Shown here piece after piece: positions 1 through 6,814 of a stretch of 7,107 nucleotides of DNA (position 1 is its first letter; each line of letters opens with the position of its first letter). Source of the DNA: Limisphaerales bacterium (GTDB taxonomy: Bacteria; Verrucomicrobiota; Verrucomicrobiae; Limisphaerales; UBA11358). The stretch spans positions 558 to 7,664 of the forward strand of contig PLZL01000396.1 in NCBI GenBank assembly GCA_003152145.1, in the 5' to 3' direction. The notes under the pieces were generated by a model. That model did not search any database. It worked only from the letters and a program-made list of their open reading frames with translations, and was not told the origin of the DNA. The translations under genes were made by a program, and so were the position numbers.

Positions 1-755
1 CCTTCGGTGCAGGTGCGCTGGTATTCCCAGCCGTCGCCGGTCTTGACTGGAATCACGCACGTCAGGCAGACGCCGACGCCGCAGCACATGTGCTCGTCCA
101 TCGAAAGCTCGGCCGGCACTTTGAAGTCTTCCGCGATTTTGCCGACGGCCTTGAGCATCGGCGTCGGACCGCACGCAAACACCTTCCGGTGGGGCACCAT
201 GCGCTTGGCCTCTTTTCGCTTCAATTCCGCCAGCAGCGGTTGTGTGACCAATCCTTTTTCGCCGTGGCTGCCGTCCTCGGTGGTCACGCGAACGTCCCAG
301 CCGAGCGCGGCAAATTCCTTCTCGCACAAAATGTCCACGCGCCGCCGTCCGCCGACAAAGACGATGCCTTTCTGCGGCGAGCGTTGCGCGAGCAGGAACA
401 TCGCGGCCATGCCGTAGCCGCCCGCAACGAGCAACGGAATTTCGCCACCGGCTTTCGGAACTCTGAAACCGTGGCCGAGCGGCGCGATGACACTCAATTC
501 CTCGCCCGTGCGCATTTGCGAAAGCGCGTCCGTGCCTTTGCCGACGGCTTTGTAAAGGATGGAAAACGTGTCACCCGTGACTTGAAAAATGCTGAACGGC
601 CGGCGGAGCATGGCGTCCTTCAGAGGTAAAATGCGGACGTGCGCGAACTGTCCCGGCTGAATGAGCGGCGCAATTTGCGGCGCGCGCAGCACGAGGCGGA
701 AATACTGGTCGGTGTCGCGCTCGTTGGAAACGATCTGGACGGTTTGCTCAAGCAT
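1..755 (-). CDS. pyrK: Dihydroorotate dehydrogenase electron-transfer subunit, C-terminus cut by window edge
   Basis: This subunit passes electrons from the catalytic PyrD subunit of class 1B dihydroorotate dehydrogenase (pyrimidine synthesis) to NAD+, using FAD and a [2Fe-2S] cluster. About 251 codons are visible. An FAD-binding RRPFS motif lies near residue 51. A nicotinamide-binding AGGYGMAA segment is near residue 110, and a FACGPTPML segment follows before the cluster. The cluster cysteines are C225, C230, C233 and C249 (CGVGVCLTC, then a Cys about 16 residues on), as expected for PyrK. Only a short tail should be missing beyond position 1. The ATG at 755 aligns well with the usual PyrK N-terminus (TVQIVSNE), but it has no nearby ribosome-binding site. 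An in-frame TTG at 776 sits 5 nt after GAGG, so the true start may be 7 codons upstream. PyrD is expected nearby outside the window. Family assignment is secure; the start is uncertain. Confidence 0.93.
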   Translation of the reverse strand, partial: MLEQTVQIVSNERDTDQYFRLVLRAPQIAPLIQPGQFAHVRILPLKDAMLRRPFSIFQVTGDTFSILYKAVGKGTDALSQMRTGEELSVIAPLGHGFRVPKAGGEIPLLVAGGYGMAAMFLLAQRSPQKGIVFVGGRRRVDILCEKEFAALGWDVRVTTEDGSHGEKGLVTQPLLAELKRKEAKRMVPHRKVFACGPTPMLKAVGKIAEDFKVPAELSMDEHMCCGVGVCLTCVIPVKTGDGWEYQRTCTE

Positions 756-779
756 CCGGCGGGAAATTAAAGGCAAATT

Positions 780-785
780 CCCCTC
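780..785 (-). promoter_or_regulatory. Candidate ribosome-binding site for pyrK (start-deciding)
   Basis: GAGGGG on the minus strand lies close to an in-frame TTG at 776-774 and about 24 nt from the ATG at 755-753. If it is used, PyrK starts at TTG (MPLISRRMLEQ). The ATG has no purine-rich sequence at the usual distance. This is a sequence-only inference. Confidence 0.4.
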
Positions 786-813
786 GACGAAAGAATTTTC
801 AATGGAACGCGTA

Positions 814-879
814 GGCCGGTGTTGCAGTGTCGAGCCTGCGGTTCGATTGGATTGGCGCAAAGCGCCGACTACACCGGCC
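814..879. repeat. Folded palindromic element: 9-bp inverted arms enclosing two hairpins
   Basis: The arms GGCCGGTGT (814-822) and ACACCGGCC (871-879) are perfect inverted repeats. Between them are two more stems. The first spans 830-846, with 7 pairs (one G-T) and a TGC loop. The second spans 852-868, with GGCGC/GCGCC extended by two pairs and an AAA loop. Together they would form a three-way-junction (cloverleaf-like) fold of 66 bases. Such structure in an intergenic region resembles REP/MITE-type dispersed elements. Copy number in the genome cannot be seen from one window. No flanking target-site duplication was found. Confidence 0.55.
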
Positions 880-1028
880 ATCTGGGTCGCAAAGCAACCT
901 GCGCATTTTCAACGCGGCCTTGGTGCCGGTGTGCCTGCCACGTCCGCACTGAAGCTGGTTTGGCCCCATTGAATCTCTTGATTTCCTTCCGTGGCGGGTG
1001 TAAAAGAGGGGCAATCCGTTGCCGCTTT

Positions 1029-1871
1029 ATGAATATGATCAAACGGAACCCATTTCCCGCCATTGTCGTCATTGCGACCATCGCTTTTTCCAGCCAGCTT
1101 GAAGCCGATCCGGTGCCGTTGTCTGCGCTTCCCAGCAAGCTTCAGGAAGCGGTCAAGGCCGAGTCATCATTGGGTTTGGTGACCGGCGTTGAGAGAACGG
1201 TTGAGGACGGTGAGACGAATTACGATGTGATTTTCAAAAAGGACGAGGTGGAACGCCGCTTGACCTTCACGAGCGAAGGCGGGGTAATCTGGTTTCAAGT
1301 CTCTGAAACCGATTTGCCACGGGCGGTGCGCCAAATCGTCAACACCGAGTTCAAAGACATCAAGCCGGTCGGGTTCTTTCGGGTGACGGAGGATGAAGAG
1401 CCGTATTACGATTTGGAAATCCCCGCGGGCAATTCGACGAATTCCTTATCGGTAGACGCAAACGGCCGGTGGTGGAGCTTGGACATCGAAATCGCCGATG
1501 TGCCCGCGCCGGTGCGCGCATTTATTGAAAGCGAATTCGGCCCGGACGGCTATGATTCCATCTGCAAAACCAAAGAGGGCGGACAAATTTATTACGAGGC
1601 GGAGGGCGAACTTAACAAACATAACGTTCATCTACAAATTGCCCCTGACGGCAAATTGATTTCCCGCGAGGACGAAGTGAAACTGGAGGAGGTTGCTCCG
1701 CCTGCCCGGAAGACCATCAGCGAACATTTTAGCGAAAACGAAATTGTCAGCATCACCCGGCACGCTGAAAATAACGACGTGACTTTCGAGGTCGAAGCCA
1801 GTCGCGATGGCAAAACCATCAAGATGACGGTTGGTCGCGGCGGTCGAATTCGGCCGCAAAGCGCAAACTGA
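1029..1871 (+). CDS. Secreted protein with four tandem PepSY-like repeats
   Basis: This 280-residue protein has an N-terminal signal peptide: a basic MNMIKRN start, then a hydrophobic stretch at about residues 9-21, with cleavage likely near A26. The mature part consists of four repeats at about residues 34-90, 95-152, 157-219 and 222-278. Each opens with a helix of the type [LVA]-P-x2-[VA]-x3-I-x2-E-F (DLPRAVRQIVNTEF, DVPAPVRAFIESEF) and continues with strands ending in an acidic D-[AP]-[ND]-G-x-type turn. This is the pattern of PepSY-like/DUF2874 modules, which are periplasmic or extracellular and of uncertain function. No catalytic motif is visible. The start is ATG 1029; the purine-rich AGAGGGG at 1005-1011 is rather far upstream. 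The frame is open further 5' but gives implausible protein. The gene is divergent from pyrK and convergent with the PPTase gene, so it is probably its own transcription unit. The exact function is unknown. Confidence 0.8.
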   Translation: MNMIKRNPFPAIVVIATIAFSSQLEADPVPLSALPSKLQEAVKAESSLGLVTGVERTVEDGETNYDVIFKKDEVERRLTFTSEGGVIWFQVSETDLPRAVRQIVNTEFKDIKPVGFFRVTEDEEPYYDLEIPAGNSTNSLSVDANGRWWSLDIEIADVPAPVRAFIESEFGPDGYDSICKTKEGGQIYYEAEGELNKHNVHLQIAPDGKLISREDEVKLEEVAPPARKTISEHFSENEIVSITRHAENNDVTFEVEASRDGKTIKMTVGRGGRIRPQSAN

Positions 1872-1889
1872 TTTTGGGGTGCTTGAGGG

Positions 1890-1920
1890 AAAAAGTCGGA
1901 GAGCCGGATTCAAATCCAGC
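1890..1920 (-). terminator. Candidate terminator hairpin after the synthetase-PPTase operon
   Basis: The minus-strand transcript downstream of the PPTase stop can form GCUGGAU-UUGA-AUCCGGC (1920 to 1903): 7 pairs including one U-G, with a 4-nt loop. A run of five T follows at 1894-1890. The spacer of about 8 nt between stem and T-run is longer than in a canonical intrinsic terminator, so the call is tentative. On the plus strand the same stem contains a C-A mismatch, which points to a minus-strand function. Confidence 0.35.
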
Positions 1921-1964
1921 CCGGCGTTCCAACCGATAATCGCAAGCCATGAGCTTCTTGCAGC

Positions 1965-2540
1965 TTAACCAGAAGTCACCACCGCAATCGCCGTGCGGTG
2001 GTCAAAAAGAATTTCCCGGCTGGAGTAGTTTGCAGAAGTGGCGGTCCGGTTGGCGTTCCACTCGGTCAGTTCAAGTTTCAGGCATTTGAGGCGTGCTTCG
2101 AGTTTCGTCCAAGCCAGGGCGAAGGCTTGGGCTGGCTGACAGGATTGGCGGATGCTCACCAAGGCGTTCAGGCCAAGGTAATGGCAGGCCACGGCTTCCG
2201 CCTCGGCAATGGGCTGAACGGACATGGCGTCAACACCGATGGCGCCACTGCGAATTAAGCCGATCCATCCTTCTCCATCGCAGTAGGACAGGCTGAAGTC
2301 CAAAGGATGTCCGGCGAGCAAACCCTGCCACTGCGGTCCGCGGGGAGATTCGCCCAGCGGCAACTGTTCCAGCGCGAGACCGCTCCAAGTTGTCAGCACT
2401 TGGCGCAACGCCGCCCGCAACTCCTGCCGGGCCGCCGGACGCGCAACCGGCGTGACGACGCGAATCAACACCGGTTGGCCGACCGGTGGCAGCGGTGGCA
2501 ATTCCGGCCATTGAAAAATCAGTTGGGAAGGCGGATTCAT
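1965..2540 (-). CDS. Sfp-type 4'-phosphopantetheinyl transferase, coupled to the synthetase
   Basis: This 191-residue protein should transfer 4'-phosphopantetheine from CoA to a carrier-domain serine, most likely S553 of the adjacent synthetase. Visible superfamily motifs are DFSLSYCDG (81-89, the position of the usual F-x-[IL]-S-H-S), IGVDAM (101-106, usual G-[IV]-D-x-E) and WTKLEARLK (144-152, usual W-[ST]-x-K-E-A). D104 and E148 correspond to metal-binding Sfp D107 and E151. The second acidic residue of the G-[IV]-D-x-E motif is Met106 here, and the His of the SHS motif is Tyr. The protein is somewhat shorter than Sfp, which is about 224 residues. The start ATG at 2540 overlaps the synthetase stop as ATGA, with AGGA just upstream, so translational coupling is likely. 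The family call is firm; full activity despite the substitutions is inferred from the context. Confidence 0.87.
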   Translation of the reverse strand: MNPPSQLIFQWPELPPLPPVGQPVLIRVVTPVARPAARQELRAALRQVLTTWSGLALEQLPLGESPRGPQWQGLLAGHPLDFSLSYCDGEGWIGLIRSGAIGVDAMSVQPIAEAEAVACHYLGLNALVSIRQSCQPAQAFALAWTKLEARLKCLKLELTEWNANRTATSANYSSREILFDHRTAIAVVTSG

Positions 2541-5500
2541 TTTTCCTGGATGGGCGCGGCGGGCGAACCTTCCCACCGGGTTGCGGCGGGCAGGCGTTCG
2601 CCTTTGGCGACGAGCGTCAACGGTCCGAGTTGCACGTCGTCGCCGATGTGGGTGTCGTAAAGAATCGTGCTGCGCGCGCCGATAGTCACCCGCGCGCCGA
2701 TTTCGACGGTGCCGATTTTCATTACGCGATCCTCGAACAGGTGCGTCTGCGGGCCGCACCAGGCGTTCAATTCCGCTTCGTCACCGATGCGCACGCAGTC
2801 GAATTCCGTCAGGTCGGTTGTGTTCAGGAAAACGCCCTTGCCGATGCGCACGCCCAGCAGACGCAGCGCCCACGGCAACATTGGCGTGCCGCGCAAGATG
2901 TCCAGAAAGTTCGGGACGGCGAGCGATTCATAAAGATTGGTGACGGCTTCGCTGATCCAGACAAACGGCGTCCACATCGGCGCGACGCGCGGGCGGTAAC
3001 GGCCGGTCAGAATCCATTTGAGCGCAACCACAATTAGAAACGAGGCCAAGCCATACAGGCAGCCGGCGAGGGCCAGTGCACTTGCCACCTGCATTCCCCA
3101 TCCGTCGTCCTCGGCAAGCGGCATCACCAAAACCACGATGAGATAGCCCGTGGCAATCACCAGCGCCAGCGGCAGCACGATGCGCAAACCTTCGACGAGG
3201 CCGCGGCCCAGTCGGCGCCGCCACGAGGGGCGGAACGTGAGCGCGACGGGAAAGCCCGCCAACTGTTCGCGCGCCGGCAGCAACAACGGTGGCGAACCCA
3301 TCCAGGTCTGGCCGGATTTAAGTTGTTCGTTTTTGGGCGTGCGCGTTTGCACGCCAATCAACACATCGTCCGGCACAGTCGCGCCGTCGGGAACGTAAGC
3401 GCCGTTGCCGACGAACGAGCGGTTGCCGACGCGGGTCGGCTTCAAAATCATCCAGCCGCCGCGCAATTCCTCGTCGCCCAGCATCACGCCGTCGGCGATG
3501 AAACTGTCGTCGCCCAGGCTCAACAATTCCGGCACCATGCCTTCGGCGGTGGATACTTCCGCGTGCCGCCCAACTTTCACGCCTAAGAGCCGCAGCCACA
3601 TCGGCGCGAAAACCGAGGCATACAGCCCGTGCAACACCCGCAAGCTGCTGTCGAGAATCAAGGTCACAAATCTTTTCCGCCAGAAGGCCAGGCTGTGGAT
3701 GGATGAAATTCCCTCGGTTTGACGCGGCAGAAGCCGGCACAATCCTGCCGTGACCAGCATCGTCAGAAAAACAAACAACGCGCTGGCCGGAATCGCCAGC
3801 AGAAAGAAAAAGCCGAAGGCCACCGGCGGGCTTGGCTCGGAGTCGAAGACATCCATCGTGTGGGCATCCATCCAGTCAATCAGCATGAACGCCGGAAACG
3901 TCGGGAGGAAGAACAGGACGGACACGACAATTGCCGTGACCGCAAAAAGCGCTGCCAGCGCCCACTGCCGCCCGAAGGTTGCCCGTGGCCGCGGTGGCAA
4001 CGGTTCGTTTACTTGTTCTGAAGGCCGCGCCGGCGCGCCCTCCCAGATTTCGTGGTCGGGAATGCTTTTGTTCGCCGCCAGCGCGGATTGCCCGCACAAC
4101 CGCGCGCGCTCGCCCAGCACGGTGTTTTCTTCCAGCACCGCATACGAGTCCACCGCCGAGTCCCGTTTCAATTGCACCGTTCCGAGAACCAGCCAGCCGC
4201 TTTCGATGCGCGCATTTTCGATGTTTACGAATGTGCCGAGGCTCACACCGTCCTCGATGGCCAGCAATTCCGGCGCGCCGACCGAGATCGTGTCAATCAT
4301 CACGTCGCGCCCGATCCGTGCGCCCAATGCGCGCAAATACAGCGGCAGCCACGGTGTCGCGGCGAGCAGATAAACGTCCGGCAGTTCTCTGAATTTGCCC
4401 GCCAGCCACCAGCGGAAATACGTCACACCCCACAGCGGATAGCGACCGGGCTTCAGCCGGCCAGTCGCGAGCCATTTGCCCGCAATGGCTACGCCAAACT
4501 TGACTAACTGCGCCAGCACAAACGTCGCCAGCGAATACAACACCGCCAGCGGGATGCTGTCGCCTTCGTCGCCGGTGTAATAATGATAGACAAAAAACGG
4601 CGCGAGCCAGTCGGTGATGTGCAGCAGCACGAAAAAGGGAATCACCACCGCTTGTGCCAGGCCGCAGCCGAAACGCCGCCACAATGGCGTCGCCGCGCGT
4701 TTCGGAGCGGCGCCTTGCCGCTTCTGTCGGCGCTGGCGTTCCATCGCGCGGATAATCCCCGCCAACTGGCGTTCGCGATAAACATCCTGCACGCCCAAAG
4801 TAGCGTAGCGCGCATCGTCGCGGAGAATCGAAACCAGCCGCGCCGCAAGCAATGAATGGCCGCCGAGGTCTTGGAAAAAATCCGCTCCGGGATGAAATGC
4901 CTGGCTGGGGAAAAGTTTTCCCAGTGCCGCATAAAGCGCGGCCTCGTCCTCGTTGCTTGGTGGCTTGGCGGCGGTTGGCTTGGCGGCAATTGCCAGCGGA
5001 ATTTCGCGCAGCGCCTTGGAATCAATTTTACCGGAAGTCAAACGCGGCAATTCCGTCACGAATTCAAAGTGCACCGGGACCATGTAATGCGGCAGCCGCG
5101 CCGCCAACGCTTGTCGCAGCTGTGCCGGTTCAATTTTCCGGTCGGCGGCGGGAACAATGAATGCGACCACTTGCTCCATGACCCCCAGCGGACGCACGAT
5201 GGCCGCTGCCGCCGCCACGCCGGGTTGGGCCGTCAACGCGGAAACAATTTCACCCAACTCGACGCGATAGCCGCGAATTTTCACCTGGCTGTCCGCCCGG
5301 CCCAGGCAATGCACTGGCCCGCCAGGTTGAATACGCGCCAAGTCTCCGGTCAGATACATTCGCGCTTCACCGTCATGCTCGGCTGCGGGATTGGGAACAA
5401 ATCGCTCCGCCGTCAGGTTCGGCTGGCCGAGATAGCCGATGGCCAGCCCCGGACCGGTGATGCAAAGCTCGCCAACTTCGCCGGCCGGCAATGGGCGGCG

Positions 5501-6511
5501 CTGTTCATCCACTACGAGCAAACCGTAATTCGGCAGCGGCATTCCAATGCTGACCGGTTCGCCAGGTTTCAATTCCGCGAGGCTGGCGGAGACGGAAGTT
5601 TCCGTCGGGCCGTAGGTGTTGAACAATTTTCGCCCCGGTCGCGCCAGGCGTTTGACGAGCGCATCGGGACAGGTTTCGCCGCCGAGATTGATGAGCCGGA
5701 CGGTCGGCAGCGGATCGCCGATCAGCCCCACCAAAGTCGGCACCGCGTGGAGCACCGTAATCCGTTCGCGGGTCAGCGCCTGCGCCAGCAAATCAGGATC
5801 GCCGACGAGGGACGGCGGCGCAATCCACAGCGTTGCGCCAACCAAATAGGAAATCCAGATTTCCTCGAACGACATGTCAAACGCAACCGAGAATCCCTGA
5901 TAAACGCGGTCGTTGCCGCACACGCCGAGCAGGTCATTTTCGCTCCGAAGAAAATGGCAGATGCTGCGGTGGCTGATGACGATGCCCTTCGGCTGGCCGG
6001 TCGAACCCGACGTGTAAATGACGTAGGCTGGGTCGGAAGGCTTTGCCATCATGTTTGGCCGAACCGGATTTTTTTCCGCCAGCAAATCTTCGACCGCCCA
6101 AACCGGCACGGGCATTTCCGCCAGACGCGGCAGCCAATCGCGATCGGTGACCAGCCCGCAAGCATTGGCGGATTGCAGACAGATTTTGACACGCTCCAGC
6201 GGCGTGTCTGCATCCAACGGCAGCCACGCGGCGCCGCTCTTGGTGATGCCCGCCTGCGCCATCAACAGGTCCGCGCCGCGCGGCATCCAAAATCCCACAA
6301 CTTGACCCACCGTGGCGCCGCGCCGAACCAATGCGCCGGCAATCTCCCCGCTGGCCTCGTCCAGCTCGCCGTAACTGACAATGCGTTCGCCCCAGATCAG
6401 CGCGGGGTGTCCGGGCCGAAGTCGAGCCGTGGCGGCAAGAATATCGGCAAGACATTCATTGCGGCACAAATCCGGCCGGTTTGGACCACGCAATATCATC
6501 GGACTTTTCAC
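2537..6511 (-). CDS. Pls/PosA-family single-module membrane peptide synthetase (A-T-[TM2-LbH]x3)
   Basis: This 1324-residue enzyme probably activates one amino acid and polymerises or transfers it at the membrane. The adenylation domain (about 20-505) has every core motif: SYGEL 46-50, YTSGSTGQPKG 166-176, FDMS 211-214, NTYGPTE 298-304, YLTGDL 386-391, QVKIRGYRVELGE 409-421, and GK with K495. The thiolation domain has LGGHS with the phosphopantetheine serine S553. A basic linker (590-605) leads to six membrane segments in pairs (about 617-642 and 652-680; 852-880 and 896-924; 1105-1130 and 1140-1168). Each pair precedes a left-handed beta-helix domain (about 725-830, 971-1075, 1215-1320) that starts LR-x-LG-x2-[IV]-G and ends W-x-G-[AS]-P. 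This matches the NRPS terminal domain (TIGR02353) and the layout and length of epsilon-poly-L-lysine synthetase (about 1319 residues). No condensation or thioesterase domain is present. The start is GTG 6511; ATG 6499 is an alternative, and neither has a strong ribosome-binding site. The substrate is unknown. Confidence 0.92.
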   Translation of the reverse strand: MKSPMILRGPNRPDLCRNECLADILAATARLRPGHPALIWGERIVSYGELDEASGEIAGALVRRGATVGQVVGFWMPRGADLLMAQAGITKSGAAWLPLDADTPLERVKICLQSANACGLVTDRDWLPRLAEMPVPVWAVEDLLAEKNPVRPNMMAKPSDPAYVIYTSGSTGQPKGIVISHRSICHFLRSENDLLGVCGNDRVYQGFSVAFDMSFEEIWISYLVGATLWIAPPSLVGDPDLLAQALTRERITVLHAVPTLVGLIGDPLPTVRLINLGGETCPDALVKRLARPGRKLFNTYGPTETSVSASLAELKPGEPVSIGMPLPNYGLLVVDEQRRPLPAGEVGELCITGPGLAIGYLGQPNLTAERFVPNPAAEHDGEARMYLTGDLARIQPGGPVHCLGRADSQVKIRGYRVELGEIVSALTAQPGVAAAAAIVRPLGVMEQVVAFIVPAADRKIEPAQLRQALAARLPHYMVPVHFEFVTELPRLTSGKIDSKALREIPLAIAAKPTAAKPPSNEDEAALYAALGKLFPSQAFHPGADFFQDLGGHSLLAARLVSILRDDARYATLGVQDVYRERQLAGIIRAMERQRRQKRQGAAPKRAATPLWRRFGCGLAQAVVIPFFVLLHITDWLAPFFVYHYYTGDEGDSIPLAVLYSLATFVLAQLVKFGVAIAGKWLATGRLKPGRYPLWGVTYFRWWLAGKFRELPDVYLLAATPWLPLYLRALGARIGRDVMIDTISVGAPELLAIEDGVSLGTFVNIENARIESGWLVLGTVQLKRDSAVDSYAVLEENTVLGERARLCGQSALAANKSIPDHEIWEGAPARPSEQVNEPLPPRPRATFGRQWALAALFAVTAIVVSVLFFLPTFPAFMLIDWMDAHTMDVFDSEPSPPVAFGFFFLLAIPASALFVFLTMLVTAGLCRLLPRQTEGISSIHSLAFWRKRFVTLILDSSLRVLHGLYASVFAPMWLRLLGVKVGRHAEVSTAEGMVPELLSLGDDSFIADGVMLGDEELRGGWMILKPTRVGNRSFVGNGAYVPDGATVPDDVLIGVQTRTPKNEQLKSGQTWMGSPPLLLPAREQLAGFPVALTFRPSWRRRLGRGLVEGLRIVLPLALVIATGYLIVVLVMPLAEDDGWGMQVASALALAGCLYGLASFLIVVALKWILTGRYRPRVAPMWTPFVWISEAVTNLYESLAVPNFLDILRGTPMLPWALRLLGVRIGKGVFLNTTDLTEFDCVRIGDEAELNAWCGPQTHLFEDRVMKIGTVEIGARVTIGARSTILYDTHIGDDVQLGPLTLVAKGERLPAATRWEGSPAAPIQEK
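2544..2547 (-). promoter_or_regulatory. Ribosome-binding site of the PPTase inside the synthetase 3' end
   Basis: AGGA on the minus strand lies 3 nt before ATG 2540-2538 and is embedded in the last codons of the synthetase (QEK-stop). Together with the ATGA overlap it selects this Met rather than upstream in-frame starts, which would run antisense-like through the synthetase C-terminus. It supports co-translation of the two proteins. Confidence 0.6.
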
Positions 6512-6659
6512 AAAGGATGAAGCCTCGGCGCTGGTTTCATGCGGATGAATCTGATGGCCAGGTGGTTTGTTGGTTTATGCGCAGGTCACACAATTGCCGT
6601 GTCCATTCTTCACCTGATAGGGACGCGGCAAAAGGACAAAATGTTACCAATGAATGCAA

Positions 6660-6694
6660 TCATCGCCGTCGCAAGATTGCTGCGATGACGGTGA
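6660..6694. other. Imperfect 14-bp hairpin in the synthetase leader region
   Basis: The arms 6660-6673 and 6681-6694 are complementary at 11 of 14 positions, with a 7-nt loop. Some of the non-Watson-Crick positions are G-T wobbles. It lies about 150 nt before the synthetase start and has no T-run at the right place for a terminator on either strand. It could be an operator, an mRNA leader structure, or chance. Confidence 0.3.
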
Positions 6695-6736
6695 AGGTTG
6701 GAAATGTGGGTGCTGGCTGGTCAATCGGTTCACGAT

Positions 6737-6780
6737 AAAAAAATGCGACGCGTTGTTTGCAGGAGCGGGGCTATTCCCGT
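6737..6780 (-). terminator. Weak terminator-like signal after the cyclase gene
   Basis: Downstream of the cyclase stop (6815), the minus strand can form a short GC stem from 6780-6765 (CGGG/CCCG core, 5-6 pairs, 4-nt loop). A run of seven T follows at 6743-6737. The T-run is about 21 nt beyond the stem, so this is not canonical. It is recorded because it would separate the cyclase from the synthetase transcript. Confidence 0.2.
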
Positions 6781-6814
6781 CTTTGCGATGGGGCCGCACG
6801 ATTTAACCGTCGAA

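Larger units (their letters stand above)
756..1028. other. Divergent intergenic region between pyrK and the PepSY-like gene
   Basis: No open frame here has a believable protein. The plus-strand frame upstream of 1029 is continuous with the downstream gene, but it encodes Cys/Arg-rich sequence typical of non-coding DNA and would destroy the signal peptide. The region must carry the promoters for both divergent genes, but I see no convincing -35/-10 pair. It holds a folded repeat-like element at 814-879. The 8-mer GCCGGTGT occurs at 815-822, again at 925-932, and inverted at 871-878. Confidence 0.6.
6512..6814. other. Gene-free spacer upstream of the synthetase
   Basis: No credible coding frame lies in these 303 bases. 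The short plus-strand frame here has no family resemblance. As the region between the cyclase stop and the synthetase start on the same strand, it should hold the synthetase promoter and possibly the cyclase terminator. It contains an imperfect hairpin at 6660-6694 and a short stem with a T-run on the minus strand at 6737-6780. The frame upstream of GTG 6511 stays open for about 20 codons but contains no ATG, GTG or TTG, which limits the choice of start. Confidence 0.6.

Noticed and set aside
90..629. Plus-strand 179-codon frame over pyrK
   Set aside because: It is antisense to a clear PyrK with intact flavin, nucleotide and cluster motifs, and it shows no family features of its own.
819..1028. 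5' extension of the PepSY-like gene to an ATG at 819
   Set aside because: The added residues are Cys/Arg-rich, run through the palindromic element and would bury the signal peptide. ATG 1029 gives a normal exported protein.
1895..1932. tRNA-like 3' end (GGATTCAAATCC followed by a GTTCCA string)
   Set aside because: The universal G53-C61 pair and a 5-bp T-stem cannot be made, and there is no acceptor partner or anticodon arm upstream. The similarity is explained by the hairpin at 1903-1920.
2541..2759. Upstream extension of the PPTase frame into the synthetase coding region
   Set aside because: The extra residues are Arg-rich out-of-frame translation of the beta-helix domain. ATG 2540 has a ribosome-binding site and the ATGA overlap.
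4856..6520. Long plus-strand open frame (554 codons) opposite the adenylation domain
   Set aside because: Its translation is rich in R, H, Q and N with no recognisable motif, and it lies exactly antisense to a gene with every adenylation core motif. It is a codon-bias shadow.
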